A stretch of 64,000 nucleotides of DNA, from assembly GCA_029582265.1 (NCBI GenBank), contig CM055822.1, positions 310,001 to 374,000 of the forward strand, in the 5' to 3' direction. The notes below the pieces were generated by a model. The model did no database searches. It saw only the letters and a list, made by a program, of their open reading frames with translations, and was not told the origin of the DNA. How positions within the stretch are numbered: position 1 is the first letter of the stretch; every line of letters begins with the position of its first letter. Both the position numbers and the translations under genes were made by a program. This document shows, one piece after another, positions 14,601 to 24,180 of the stretch. Source of the stretch: Zoroaster sp. YZ-2022. Lineage: Eukaryota > Echinodermata > Asteroidea > Forcipulatida > Zoroasteridae.

Positions 14601-16811
14601 CCATTTCTGTCCTTACCCACCACTGCTCTGCTAGCCCTTCTAAATCAAGTGAAGAGAAGGGAAATTGGCTTAAGCTCCTTTCAGCGGGAGGCCGTCACCC
14701 TTCAAAGGCTGCAGAAGGTCCAACGACAAATGATGGACCTATTGGATGCTAAATCTTGGGGTGAACTGGAAGAGCGATTTCCTGAGCATACCACTCGGGA
14801 TGTCCTCTTCCAGTTCACCAAAGGTTTGAAGGGGGGGTCCATCAGTGAACACTTACGGCAGTTCACCAGGTCCATCACCAGAAAAGCAAGCATGTCCATG
14901 GAACAGGAAAACTTCTTAGCAGAGGCCCCTTTCCATGGACTCAACAAGACCGTAGGATTTCAGTTGCAGACTAATGTAGAAGACCTTTCGGCCAATTCAA
15001 TTCTGCAACTGAGTCCTGCTTTTCCAGGATTTCATCTGAGCGTGCTCGACTTGCCAAAGGTAACTGAATATTAATTATGTGATATTTATACCACTTGTCT
15101 TTATCAAACATTAAACCTTTCCTAGTCAACATATTTTAACGGTAAAAAGTAATGTATTCATCCCGATAAAATTCCTTATGCGTTTCAATCTAGAAAATGT
15201 TCTATTCTCATCTTTATACAATTTTATGTATACTTTATACAAACAACCAACCCACCAGGACGGCCTTGTTAAAAAAACTACGAAGCTTGTAACAAGTAAA
15301 ACTAGTTTCATTTCTGACATTGTTAGCCATTACTCTTACAGTTCCCCAACGATTTCCCATTCCTAGCATCAACCATGCTTATTAAAAGTACATACCCGGC
15401 CAACTAATAACTGCCTTAGATTTTCATCATAAACTCACATGTACTTATGACGATTAAACTTGCATTGCTCATTTATTTTCAGAACTGGGAAGCAACAAAA
15501 CTGAAGTCTTTCTTTGCAGCCTTAACAGCTGTGAATCTTTCACAAGATTACAAAGACTTTACGGTGGCGGTGTTATGCCCAGTGGAAAAACAGGCGACTG
15601 TGCAGCAGTGTATGACAGAATTACAACAGTTCGAGTTGATACACCGTTGTTTTTATCACATCTCCAACAACAGACAAGGTAATAATTATCACTGGCATAA
15701 ATCCATGTCGAAAAGTGTGGGGATGATATTGAAAGTGTTTGGCATAATGTACAACGAAGTACCAGATCTCGAACGATAGGGCCATAACAAGCGGGGGGGA
15801 GGGGGAGGAGTTTGGTGACATCCACTAACAAAAAAGTGTTCTATTTCTGTATTCTCATGACGTTTGTTTTGTGTTTACATTTATTATTTTAGAAGGTGCC
15901 CTGATGGCCCAGTCCTTATTTGGCATTGTCCTGGGGCACCGTAGGAAGCCATCGGTCACACATTGGGCTCTATCAGGAAGCACGACAGACGTTATCACAG
16001 TTGAGAGAGAAAAAATACATAGACGGGACGACGGGGAAGTAGCGGACAGCAACCAAAAGCCAATAGACCTCTATAGGGAGCTAATCCTTACTTTCTCTGG
16101 ACCGCAACAATGGGTCCTTGCTGCATGCTGCCGCACAGGTATGTTTTATTATATTGAAAACACACTTATGAATTTTTTTAATTCACTTCTACTTGAATTT
16201 GTTTTGTTTGTTTGCGACTGGTGTGAATGAAATTGAATGAACTTAGCGACACTTTCAATTAGAATGTACTTATTTAGGCGATGAGTTGGGTTAGGTGATG
16301 ACATAATCCTCATCTTATGAATATGAATGCATCTTTTTGCTGATTGAATGATGATGTAAAGTAACATTCACTTTCAAATCAAGTATCGGGTATTAAATTG
16401 AATAAAAAGGTTTGAAATTCGCTGGCAAAACTTGTAAATAATACACTAAAAAAAACATGTTTTAGAAACCATATGTCAAAAGTATATTGTTATAATTTTA
16501 ATTTTATAGGGACAGGGGTGTTGGCAAGTATGAGGGAGGGCCGAAACTGCGTCGGGATAGATCACAGTAACGACAGACTGTGTCATCTTCTAGGAAGATA
16601 CAACTCCTTGCCGTTGAAGTCTGGGGGGAAGGGGAAGAAGAAGCAGTCAGCATCTGACAAAAGCAACGATGTTGCCACTCCCCATGAAGCCACTCCAGAT
16701 GACTTCCCTCCAGATGACGTCACTCCCGAGGATTTCACTATCGCCGATGCCACTCCTGATGACGATGCCACTCCTGATGACGTCGCCTCTCCTGATGTCT
16801 GGGATTTCTAA
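9769..16811 (+). CDS. Ten-exon gene: ParB/Srx-like domain fused to a degenerate DNA amino-methyltransferase fold
   Basis: Exons joined by phase-compatible GT-AG introns: 9769-9999, 11136-11392, 11746-11882, 12358-12536, 13060-13229, 13592-13681, 14424-15059, 15483-15678, 15893-16138 and 16510-16811. They predict about 814 aa if one missing base in exon 5 is allowed for. Residues about 205-325 resemble a ParB/sulfiredoxin nuclease-like domain (IRAVSNDFVASL, then YEVIGGQHNLLA). Residues about 355-500 are helical and charged. Residues about 550-760 resemble a permuted (beta-type) amino-methyltransferase: VLDLPK where DPPY is expected, then KPIDL and WVLAACCRTGTG...GRNCVGID, matching the SAM-binding motif I end. 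The tail is acidic ATPDD-like repeats. ParB-methyltransferase fusions are known in bacteria and phages, so ancient transfer into an animal genome is plausible. The motif I Asp and a Gly are replaced and DPPY is not intact, so catalysis is doubtful. The binding role is inferred. Confidence 0.65.
10763..10792. repeat. (TA)n microsatellite in intron 1
   Basis: An uninterrupted TA run followed by a T tract, lying between exons 1 and 2 of the ParB/methyltransferase-like gene. Confidence 0.9.
11136..11392 (+). CDS. Exon 2 of the ParB/methyltransferase-like gene
   Basis: Follows the acceptor ACATAG| and ends at AA|GTAAGA (phase 2). The C-terminal half is acidic, with many Asp, Glu and Ser (SEVNSDEDSYETIDDSYD), and is probably a disordered linker. 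Confidence 0.65.
11592..11660. repeat. (TA)n microsatellite in intron 2
   Basis: About 65 bases of TA repeats, followed by ATGC and AC repeats up to about 11685. Confidence 0.9.
11746..11882 (+). CDS. Exon 3 of the ParB/methyltransferase-like gene
   Basis: Starts after TTTACAG| and ends in phase 1 before GTAGG. It opens with a basic cluster (STKRKKHDR) that could act as a nuclear localisation signal. That is inference. Confidence 0.6.
12358..12536 (+). CDS. Exon 4: start of the ParB-like domain
   Basis: Bounded by CCGGCAG| and AAT|GTAAGT. The block IENLELGKQIRAVSNDFVAS matches the ParB pattern of a short strand followed by Arg and a helix. The stretch YQPLCVVTKTL is the expected next strand. 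Confidence 0.6.
13060..13229 (+). pseudogene. Exon 5: ParB-like core with a one-base frameshift
   Basis: Encodes YKYEVIGGQHNLLATKGL, the ParB-like core, then hits TAA at about 13150-13152. From about 13147 another frame (starting PIKEPLVFCLLWG) stays open to a good donor, AAG|GTAAAT, and joins exon 6 in phase 0. The exon is 170 nt where 171 is needed, which fits loss of one base near 13145. It may be a real mutation or an assembly or base-call error, because every other exon is intact. Confidence 0.6.
13592..13681 (+). CDS. Exon 6 of the ParB/methyltransferase-like gene
   Basis: A 30-codon phase 0-0 exon between TTCAG| and GAG|GTACAG. It encodes a Lys-rich, Cys-containing segment (VKMCHTIYKEKDIHGDK) that completes the ParB-like region. 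Confidence 0.6.
14424..15059 (+). CDS. Exon 7: long helical linker and start of the methyltransferase-like part
   Basis: A 212-codon phase 0-0 exon between TTTACAG| and AAG|GTAACT. Most of it is predicted helical and charged. It ends with FHLSVLDLPK, where beta-type methyltransferases carry the catalytic (D/N/S)PP(Y/F/W) motif after a hydrophobic strand. Here the motif reads DLPK. Confidence 0.7.
15483..15678 (+). CDS. Exon 8 of the ParB/methyltransferase-like gene
   Basis: Starts after TTTTCAG| with NWEATKLKSFF and ends in phase 1 at CAAG|GTAATA. The order DxPx-NW-...-VAVLCPVEKQ is the usual post-motif-IV helix and strand of amino-methyltransferases. Confidence 0.65.
15703..15772 (-). repeat. 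Inverted fragment of the 3.7-kb dispersed repeat
   Basis: GTTTGGCATAATGTACAACG and nearby bases are the reverse complement of the 5' part of the repeat copies at 3715, 6958 and 8276. It sits in the intron between exons 8 and 9. Confidence 0.6.
15893..16138 (+). CDS. Exon 9: methyltransferase-like core including KPIDL
   Basis: Starts after ATTTTAG| and ends in phase 1 inside motif I. KPIDLYRELILTFSG corresponds to the conserved 'KPxxL' lead-in to motif I of permuted methyltransferases. WVLAACCRT follows, with Ala and Arg where the active family has Asp and Gly. Confidence 0.65.
16510..16811 (+). CDS. Exon 10: end of motif I, NCVGID strand, acidic repeat tail
   Basis: Starts after TTTATAG| and completes GTGVLASMREGRNCVGID, the SAM-binding loop and following strand. 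A Lys/Gly-rich linker and a low-complexity tail of ATPDD-type repeats follow, ending in DVWDF and TAA. Confidence 0.7.
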
Positions 16812-17069
16812 TGCTTGTAGTAATTATAGTAATTATGAAACACTTATTACGAGCTTCTCCCTTGTATCTGATTTCGTATTACTTTTAAACATTAACCCTA
16901 TCAGACCGCTATTTTTCTGCAGTAGGCTTCGTCAATGGCTTAGAAATTGACGTAGAAATCTAAATTAATGAAGGTTCTTCAATAATTAATTCACCTACAA
17001 ATTCGACTGGCATTGTTGTCTCGTGGTTGGAACGCTTAATTTGCAAGAACAAGGTACCTGGACCAAGAC

Positions 17070-17435
17070 TACACTCTAAAAAAATTATTTGTAAATTGAC
17101 AGAAAGTGCTGTCAACAGAGTTGCCGGCACTTTGCCTGTTATTTTATTTAACCGTTAATTTTGTAATTACAGACGGGTTATTATTTTGCTGGAGAAAGCC
17201 AAACACATGCACATTTACTACACAACTGCTGTAAAAAACAAAGAATTCGCATAATTCGACTGTATTTTTACAAATTCTATGGTTAAATTATGCAAGTATG
17301 GTTAAAATGAAAAAAAAATATTTGAAAATGAATACAATAATATTGACAGATACAGGTTTATTTACATCAAAAAACATGTAAAAGGAAAAACAGACAAAAA
17401 TTCTGTGTAAAAATACAGAAATTTTTTACAGTGTA
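17070..17435. mobile_element. MITE-like element with TACACT(C/G)TAAAAA termini
   Basis: The left end TACACTCTAAAAAAATTATT and the inverted right end (read on the minus strand, TACACTGTAAAAAATTTCTG) form imperfect terminal inverted repeats about 366 bp apart. No coding capacity is visible. A related half element begins near 56111. Confidence 0.55.
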
Positions 17436-17852
17436 GGTTTGCAAAAAATTTATAAATTTGTCTTTATTACTACCAAATTAATTTTGTTTTTCTGAATAAC
17501 AGTAATTTACGGTTGTGGAGAATATTTAAAGGAAAATAAGTCAAAAATTCATTCTTAATATACAAATGCATATAGTGGACATAATGGACTAAGTGTACTG
17601 CAGAGAAAAAAATCGCTATCAGGCAGGGGGTTACAATGTGCCCCTCTCTGACATTTTGTATATTATCTCCAGAACGCTTTGGCTGAAATCTTCTGATTTT
17701 CAACGATGTGGGTCTTCATGGTTGCTACTGCAACCGTTTATTTTGAACAGGTCTAATTGAATTTTCACTTTTTTGTAAAAAGAAAATACTAGATTTTTTA
17801 CACTGTGAGACATTTATTGTGTTTTGAGGTTTCTTGTCAATTGTCAAACTTT

Positions 17853-17906
17853 GAACCTGACAGTATTGAGTCATGATCCAATACATGACTCAATACTGTC
17901 AGGTTC
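17853..17906. repeat. Perfect 23-bp stem, 8-nt loop hairpin
   Basis: GAACCTGACAGTATTGAGTC... is followed after 8 nt by its exact reverse complement. The stem continues outward about eight more bases with one mismatch, so an RNA from either strand would form a hairpin with a near-perfect stem of about 31 bp. There is no TIR-flanked element around it. Confidence 0.8.
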
Positions 17907-18312
17907 ATAGTTTACGAACAAAATGACCCAAAATGTTTAAAGTGCCCTCTCGCGGTGATAAAATTGACGTCATATTGATGATTGTATCCATTTCAATACT
18001 CTTATTTTCAAAGTGCTATAGCAATAGCTGCTGAAGTCTTTTTTTTAATGTTAATAACATTAAATTACAGGTCTAACCTATGAACGCTAGTTGACAACAC
18101 AGGGTATGTTCAGACGAGGACAAAGTTAACACTCAAATCAATAAAATTTGCCGTTTTTCAGATACAGATCTTTTAATCCAAATCAAGCTTCCGTTCAGAC
18201 GATACACCTTATCCCCGCTCCATGGAAACCCACCACACAAGCTGCGCGCAAGGTCACCGTGCAACATCTGCTTTAGGAATCTCGGAGCATTGTGAGATTT
18301 GTTGTTAATGTG

Positions 18313-20485
18313 CAAAACCCGTGTACGGTATGGTACGCCAATTGGCGTACCAAACACGTCACATATAGTTATGTAATACTTGGACAATTCTGAAAAACCT
18401 GCGTACAGTACGGTACGCCAATTGGCGTACCAAACACGTGACATATATAATACAATACTTGAACAATCTTGAAAACCTTTGTACTGCATAGTACGCCAAT
18501 TGGCGTACCAAACACATCACATATAGTTATGTAATACTTGGACAATTCTGAAAAACCTGCGTACACTACGGTACGCCAATTGGCGTACCAAACACGTGAC
18601 ATATATAATACAATACTTGAACAATCTTGAAAACCTTTGTACTGCATAGTACGCCAATTGGCGTACCAAACACGTCACATATATAATACAATGCTTGAAC
18701 AATCTTGAAAACCTTTGTACTGCATAGTACGCCAATTGGCGTACCAAACACGTCACATATAGTTATGTAATACTTGGCCAATTCTGAAAAACCTGCGTAC
18801 AGTATGGTACGCCAATTGGGTTATCAAACACGTGACATATATAATAATTATACAATACTTGAACAATCTTGAAAACCTTTGTACTGCATAGTACGCCAAT
18901 TGGTGTACCAAACACGTTACATATAGTTATGTAATACTTGGACAATTCTGAAAAACCTGCGTACAGTATGGTACGCCAATTGGCGTATCAAACACGTCAC
19001 ACATAATTATGTAATACTTGAACAAATCTGAAAAACCTGTGTACAGTATGGTACGCCAATTGGCGTACCAAACACGTGATATATATAATATAAAATACTT
19101 GAACAATCTTGAAAACCTTTGTACTGCATAGTACGCCAATTGGCGTACCAAACACGTCACATATAGTTATGTAATACTTGGACAAATCTGAAAAACCTGC
19201 GTACAGTATGGTACGCCAATTGGCGTATCAAACACGTGATATATATAATATACAATACTTGAACAATCTTGAAAACCTTTGTACTGCATAGTACGCCAAT
19301 TGGCGTACCAAACACGTCACATATAGTTATGTAATACTTGGACAAATCTGAAAAACCTGCGTACAGTATGGTACGCCAATTGGCGTATCAAACACGTCAC
19401 ACATAATTATGTAATACTTGAACAAATCTGAAAAACCTGTGTACAGTATGGTACGCCAATTGGCGTACCAAACACGTGATATATATAATATACAATACTT
19501 GAACAATCTTGAAAACCTTTGTACTGCATAGTACGCCAATTGGCGTACCAAACACGTCACATATAATTATGTAATACTTGGACAAATCTGAAAAACCTGT
19601 GTACAGTATGGTACGCCAATATAATATACAATGCTTGAACAATCTTGAAAACCTTTGTACTGCATAGTACGCCAATTGGCGTACCAAACACGTCACATAT
19701 AGTTATGTAATACTTGGACAATTCTGAAAAACCTGCGTACACTACGGTACGCCAATTGGCGTACCAAACACGTGACATATATAATACAATACTTGAACAA
19801 TCTTGAAAACCTTTGTACTGCATAGTACGCCAATTGGCGTACCAAACACGTCACATATAGTTATGTAATACTTGGACAATTCTGAAAAACCTGCGTACAG
19901 TATGGTACGCCAATTGGCGTATCAAACACGTGACATATATAATAATTATACAATACTTGAACAATCTTGAAAACCTTTGTACTGCATAGTACGCCAATTG
20001 GCGTACCAAACACGTTACATATAGTTATGTAATACTTGGGACAATTCTGAAAAACCTGCGTACAGTATAGTACGCCAATTGGCGTACCAAACACGTCACA
20101 TATAATTATGTAATACTTGGACAAATCTGAAAAACCTGCGTACAGTATGGTACGCCAATTGGCGTACCAAACACGTCACATATAATTATGTAATACTTGG
20201 ACAAATCTGAAAAACCTGTGTACAGTATGGTACGCCAATATAATATACAATGCTTGAACAATCTTGAAAACCTTTGTACTGCATAGTACGCCAATTGGCG
20301 TACCAAACACGTCACATATAGTTATGTAATACTTGGCCAATTCTGAAAAACCTGCGTACAGTATGGTACGCCAATTGGCGTATCAAACACGTGACATATA
20401 TAATAATTATACAATACTTGAACAATCTTGAAAAACGTTGTACTGCACAGTACGCCAATTGGCGTACTAAATATGTCACATACTG
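18313..20485. repeat. 79-bp satellite of 28 units centred on an 18-bp palindrome
   Basis: Palindromes start at about 18333, 18413, 18491, 18571, 18649, 18727 and so on to 20450, mostly 78-82 bp apart. About 19 of 28 are the perfect 18-mer GTACGCCAATTGGCGTAC. Most others carry one or two changes on the right side. Two flank types tend to alternate (AAAACCTGCGTACAG... and AAAACCTTTGTACTG...). Units at 19611 and 20230 share the same deletion, which removes the right half of the palindrome. ORFs on the minus strand are by-products of the repeat. Confidence 0.92.
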
Positions 20486-21127
20486 TATTATAATACGTAG
20501 ACCCTTGTAAGAGATATGATGAACTTCCCATTCTGTATTTAGATTTTAATAATTTTGTTATTTGCATTGTATTACATTGTATCATTCAATATTTCATTGC
20601 CGTTAGGTTGTAATAAACAAAAATGTTTCTGATCCTAATTTTAACGATTTATTTATGTTGTTTAATCGGTTGAGAAATTAAATATATGATGCATATCATT
20701 CTTACCTAGTAAATATAGTGTTTGTGTCCATGCTTTGTAATTGGTTTATTTTTTCAGTGCAAATTTTAAAAAGCGAATTTCTGATGAACAGTCAAATGCA
20801 TAAATATATTTTTTGGGTTTAAAATGATAATTGTTAAAACATTTTTTTAATTTACTGGTTAAAAGTGTTGGAACAGAAGTTCCAATAAAACCAAATTAGT
20901 TCCAATCGCGTTATTCGTTGACATAATGTCCCTATTAATTAATGCACAATTCATATCAAACTATTTTTTCATGTTTTGGAAAAAATTGTGAGAGTTCGCC
21001 TTCCAGCCCATCGTTTTCTACAGGTGCAATATAAAACAACCACACGGCCAAGGTCGATTGTATTTTTTTTTTAATGTTTTGTTTAGTATTATATTTCATT
21101 TGCTATGAATGATTATCTTGTTTTACT
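20486..21127. other. Unique-looking intergenic sequence, nothing recognised
   Basis: AT-rich sequence between the satellite and the retroelement tails. No supported exon or repeat was seen. Confidence 0.5.
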
Positions 21128-21182
21128 GTAAAGCGCCTTGAGCACTTCTTGGTGAATATGTGCGCGTTATAAATCTTCTGTT

Positions 21183-21186
<4 letters not shown>
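21128..21186 (+). mobile_element. Plus-strand retroelement 3' tail fragment
   Basis: AAGCGCCTTGAGCACTTCTT followed by GGTGAATATGTGCGCGTTAT matches the 3' end shared by the minus-strand LINE next to it and the SINE at 52.3 kb. It runs directly into the microsatellite, as expected for a LINE/SINE tail. Confidence 0.6.
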
Positions 21187-21255
<69 letters not shown>

Positions 21256-21280
21256 CAGTAGCAGTAGCAGTAGCAGTAGC

Positions 21281-21314
<34 letters not shown>

Positions 21315-21315
21315 A
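21187..21315. repeat. (CAG)n / (TAG)n microsatellite
   Basis: About 20 CAG repeats pass into mixed CAG/TAG and then pure TAG repeats. The long minus-strand run of Tyr and Cys codons here is a translation of the repeat, not a gene. Confidence 0.95.
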
Positions 21316-21941
21316 AGATTTTTAGCGCGCACATATCCACCCTGCTGGGCGCTCAAGGCGCGGAAACAAAGAAAAACATTAATACAAACAATATACAATG
21401 ATAGCATAGGGAAAACAAATTATGTACCGAGATACATGTACCTACAATGCAATTACAAATATACATCATCTTTGAAGAGTTGTGACATAAGATGAGTTTT
21501 AAGCATCGACTTGAATCTGGTTATACTATGACAAGATTTGAGTTTAGTTGGAAGATGATTCCAGAGTCTCGGAGCTGCGACAGAAAACGACCTATCACCC
21601 CAGTTCCGTTTTGAAGTTGCTTCCTTGAGGAGTGACATGTTGCTGGAGCGCAAATTGCGTGATGGAGTGTAGACTTTAAGTAGTTCAGAATATAAATTGG
21701 AGCAATGTTATTAAAAGATTTGTGAACAATTAGCATAAGTTTAAAAACAATTCTCTGTGAAACAGGAAGCCAGTGCAGTTCTTTCAAGATTGGCGTGATA
21801 TGGCATGACTTTCTGGACAAAGTCACAACACGAGCTGCTGTGTTTTGTATGTGCTGAAGACGAGATATTTGATTCTGCTGGAAGACCGTAAAGGAGAGCA
21901 TTCCCGTTATCGACCGTGATGTGACAAACGCATGTATAATT
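21316..21941 (-). mobile_element. 3' end of a CR1/L2-like LINE (reverse-transcriptase C-terminal region)
   Basis: Read on the minus strand from the gap, one frame gives LQHIQNTAARVVTLSRKSCH, ILKELHWLPVSQRI and APIYILNYL. A second frame continues with WGDRSFSVAAPRLWNHLP and FKSMLKTHLM. These are the signature blocks downstream of the reverse transcriptase in CR1/L2/Rex1-type LINEs. The switch of frame shows it is a dead copy. Its 5' part lies in the assembly gap or is absent. The 3' end is GCGCCTTGAGCGCC... followed by a triplet repeat. Confidence 0.85.
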
Positions 21942-22441
21942 NNNNNNNNNNNNNNNNNNNNNNNNNNNNNNNNNNNNNNNNNNNNNNNNNNNNNNNNNNN
22001 NNNNNNNNNNNNNNNNNNNNNNNNNNNNNNNNNNNNNNNNNNNNNNNNNNNNNNNNNNNNNNNNNNNNNNNNNNNNNNNNNNNNNNNNNNNNNNNNNNNN
22101 NNNNNNNNNNNNNNNNNNNNNNNNNNNNNNNNNNNNNNNNNNNNNNNNNNNNNNNNNNNNNNNNNNNNNNNNNNNNNNNNNNNNNNNNNNNNNNNNNNNN
22201 NNNNNNNNNNNNNNNNNNNNNNNNNNNNNNNNNNNNNNNNNNNNNNNNNNNNNNNNNNNNNNNNNNNNNNNNNNNNNNNNNNNNNNNNNNNNNNNNNNNN
22301 NNNNNNNNNNNNNNNNNNNNNNNNNNNNNNNNNNNNNNNNNNNNNNNNNNNNNNNNNNNNNNNNNNNNNNNNNNNNNNNNNNNNNNNNNNNNNNNNNNNN
22401 NNNNNNNNNNNNNNNNNNNNNNNNNNNNNNNNNNNNNNNNN
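21942..22441. other. Assembly gap, 500 N
   Basis: Exactly 500 N, so probably a placeholder of unknown true size. It lies between the LINE and the left inverted repeat of the Polinton. ORFs spanning the N run are artefacts. Confidence 0.98.
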
Positions 22442-23870
22442 GGGGGGAATCCATTTAAAAAGGCACAAAAAACCACTGCAGACAAACTGCAGACTGCTCC
22501 TCTCACAAACGTGGCAAGATTTGCGCACCCCACATGGTTGAAATATTATGTTTAATTTTATTTTTAAATTTTTATTTTTATGACGTCATCAGACATACCG
22601 CCACTTTCACAAAATACTGCACAACTTCTTTCTCCCCTCCATGTCTGCAGCATCACACTATGGATTGTGGAGGTGTGGAGGTGGGATCTGCACACTACTC
22701 TGAGCAACACGGTGAGCCTGTATCGACCCTGAGGACCCATGGCTTGTATTACGCCACACGTGATTGAAATTTCTGGCGCGGACACGTCCGGGCGCACTCC
22801 TCCACACAACTACACCAAAAATACTTACCCCCTCCACACAAAATACTTTTCCTCTCCCTGTATATTGATGATTTCGGTTTTGACACGTCTGGGTGTGCGC
22901 GCGTGAGACACACCCGCGCGCCTCCCTCCACAAAATACACACACTACTCCAAGTAGTGCAAGCGCAACATTTGTTAATTGGTTGAATGTATGAATTTAGC
23001 CATTTTCGGAGTCAGGTCCAACGCTGTATGATTTCCAGGTGGAGGTGTGTAGTTTGTGTGAAGTGGCGGTTTAATACTAGAAAAGACACTGTATGGAAAA
23101 TATTAATGTATTGAATTACAAAATGCCTTGCCCTAAGACTCAATGAGTAAAGATTCAATGAGTAAAGACTCAATGAGTAAAAAAAGATTCAATGGGTAAA
23201 ATGATGAAGACTTAATGGTAAAGACTCAATGAGTAATGATGAGGATGTATAGGACTATCGCTGCTCATTTCGCTGCTCATTTGCTCATTTCGCTGCTCAT
23301 TTGCTCATTTCGCTGCTCATTTGCTCATTTCGCTGCTCATTTGCTCATTTGCTCATTTTGCGGTTGGGTTCGACATTCTTTCCTAAATTACTAATCAATC
23401 TTCCATGTTCTACCATGTCTGCTAATCAAACTAGTAAAACTTTGAACATGTTAAAATAATTCAAATTGCATGTACGTGATCAGTTGAAGTTAAATTAAAA
23501 GGGCTGTTATTTGCTTTGGCTTGAAAATAATAACACTTGTTGTCATAATTTTGTAATGTTTTTTTTTTTTATAAATTTTATATTCCTTAAAAGGGGAAAA
23601 AGGGAGGAACAACAACCGCACGAAGACAGACAAAAGAACGACTGTACATGAAGCTATTCAAGTATGATTTGTTAAATTTAAATTTTTTTCACCAACAGCA
23701 ATCTTTTGGACATAAAATATATTTACAGATGGTTTTAAATTGGTTTTAAATTGGAAAACATTTGATAAACTGAAAACATTAGTTATTATTATTATTGTTA
23801 TTTTAAAATTCTAACAAATTTCAGACTTTAGAACATTTTTAATAATAATAATAATAATAACAAATAACAA
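22442..23870 (+). repeat. Left inverted repeat of the Polinton
   Basis: It pairs in inverted orientation with 30184-33003. Matching landmarks include ACTGCAGACAAACTGCAGAC, the GTATCGACCCTGAGGACCCA region (22717-22740) and CCGCCACTTCACACAAAC (read inverted). A single copy of the 170-bp unit at about 23690-23850 corresponds to four copies on the right. Confidence 0.8.
23255..23362. repeat. Short tandem repeat of GCTCATTT(CGCT) units
   Basis: Repeated TGCTCATTTCGC blocks lie just after a run of ACTCAATGAGTAAAG repeats (23135-23240). The latter also occurs near 31039-31095 in the same, not inverted, orientation. Confidence 0.8.
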
Positions 23871-24180
23871 ATAAGTCAATAAAGTTAACACTTTGTACGG
23901 GACATGTTTCAAACACTAAAATAAATTTTAGTTGAATGAAGCTACTCAATCCAAATTTATGTAATTTAAAAACATGTTTGTGCATATATTTATTTGTTCT
24001 TTTATTGTTCTATTTTATCATTCCTTTTGGAGTTGCAGTTGAAATAAATTATTGATTTGTTCTTGTGAAAAAAAGGAAGAAAAAAAAGTATGATATCTGA
24101 CTTATTTATTTCCTAAGCCCTAGGTCATTAAACCAGTTACAAATCCTCTCTGTATTCATTTCATACTATGAACCCCGCAA

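Noticed and set aside
18313..20485. Regularly spaced short repeat resembling a CRISPR array.
   Set aside because: The spacers are also near-identical between units and the setting is a eukaryotic genome. It is a satellite.
18133..20585. Series of overlapping minus-strand ORFs with VFGTPIGV repeats.
   Set aside because: By-products of the 79-bp satellite. Frames change between units and no splice or start context is consistent.
21123..21407. 94-codon ORF of poly-Tyr and poly-Cys.
   Set aside because: Translation of the CAG/TAG microsatellite.
21521..22555. Long ORFs crossing the N run.
   Set aside because: They are made of unknown residues. Only the LINE part on the minus strand before the gap is meaningful.
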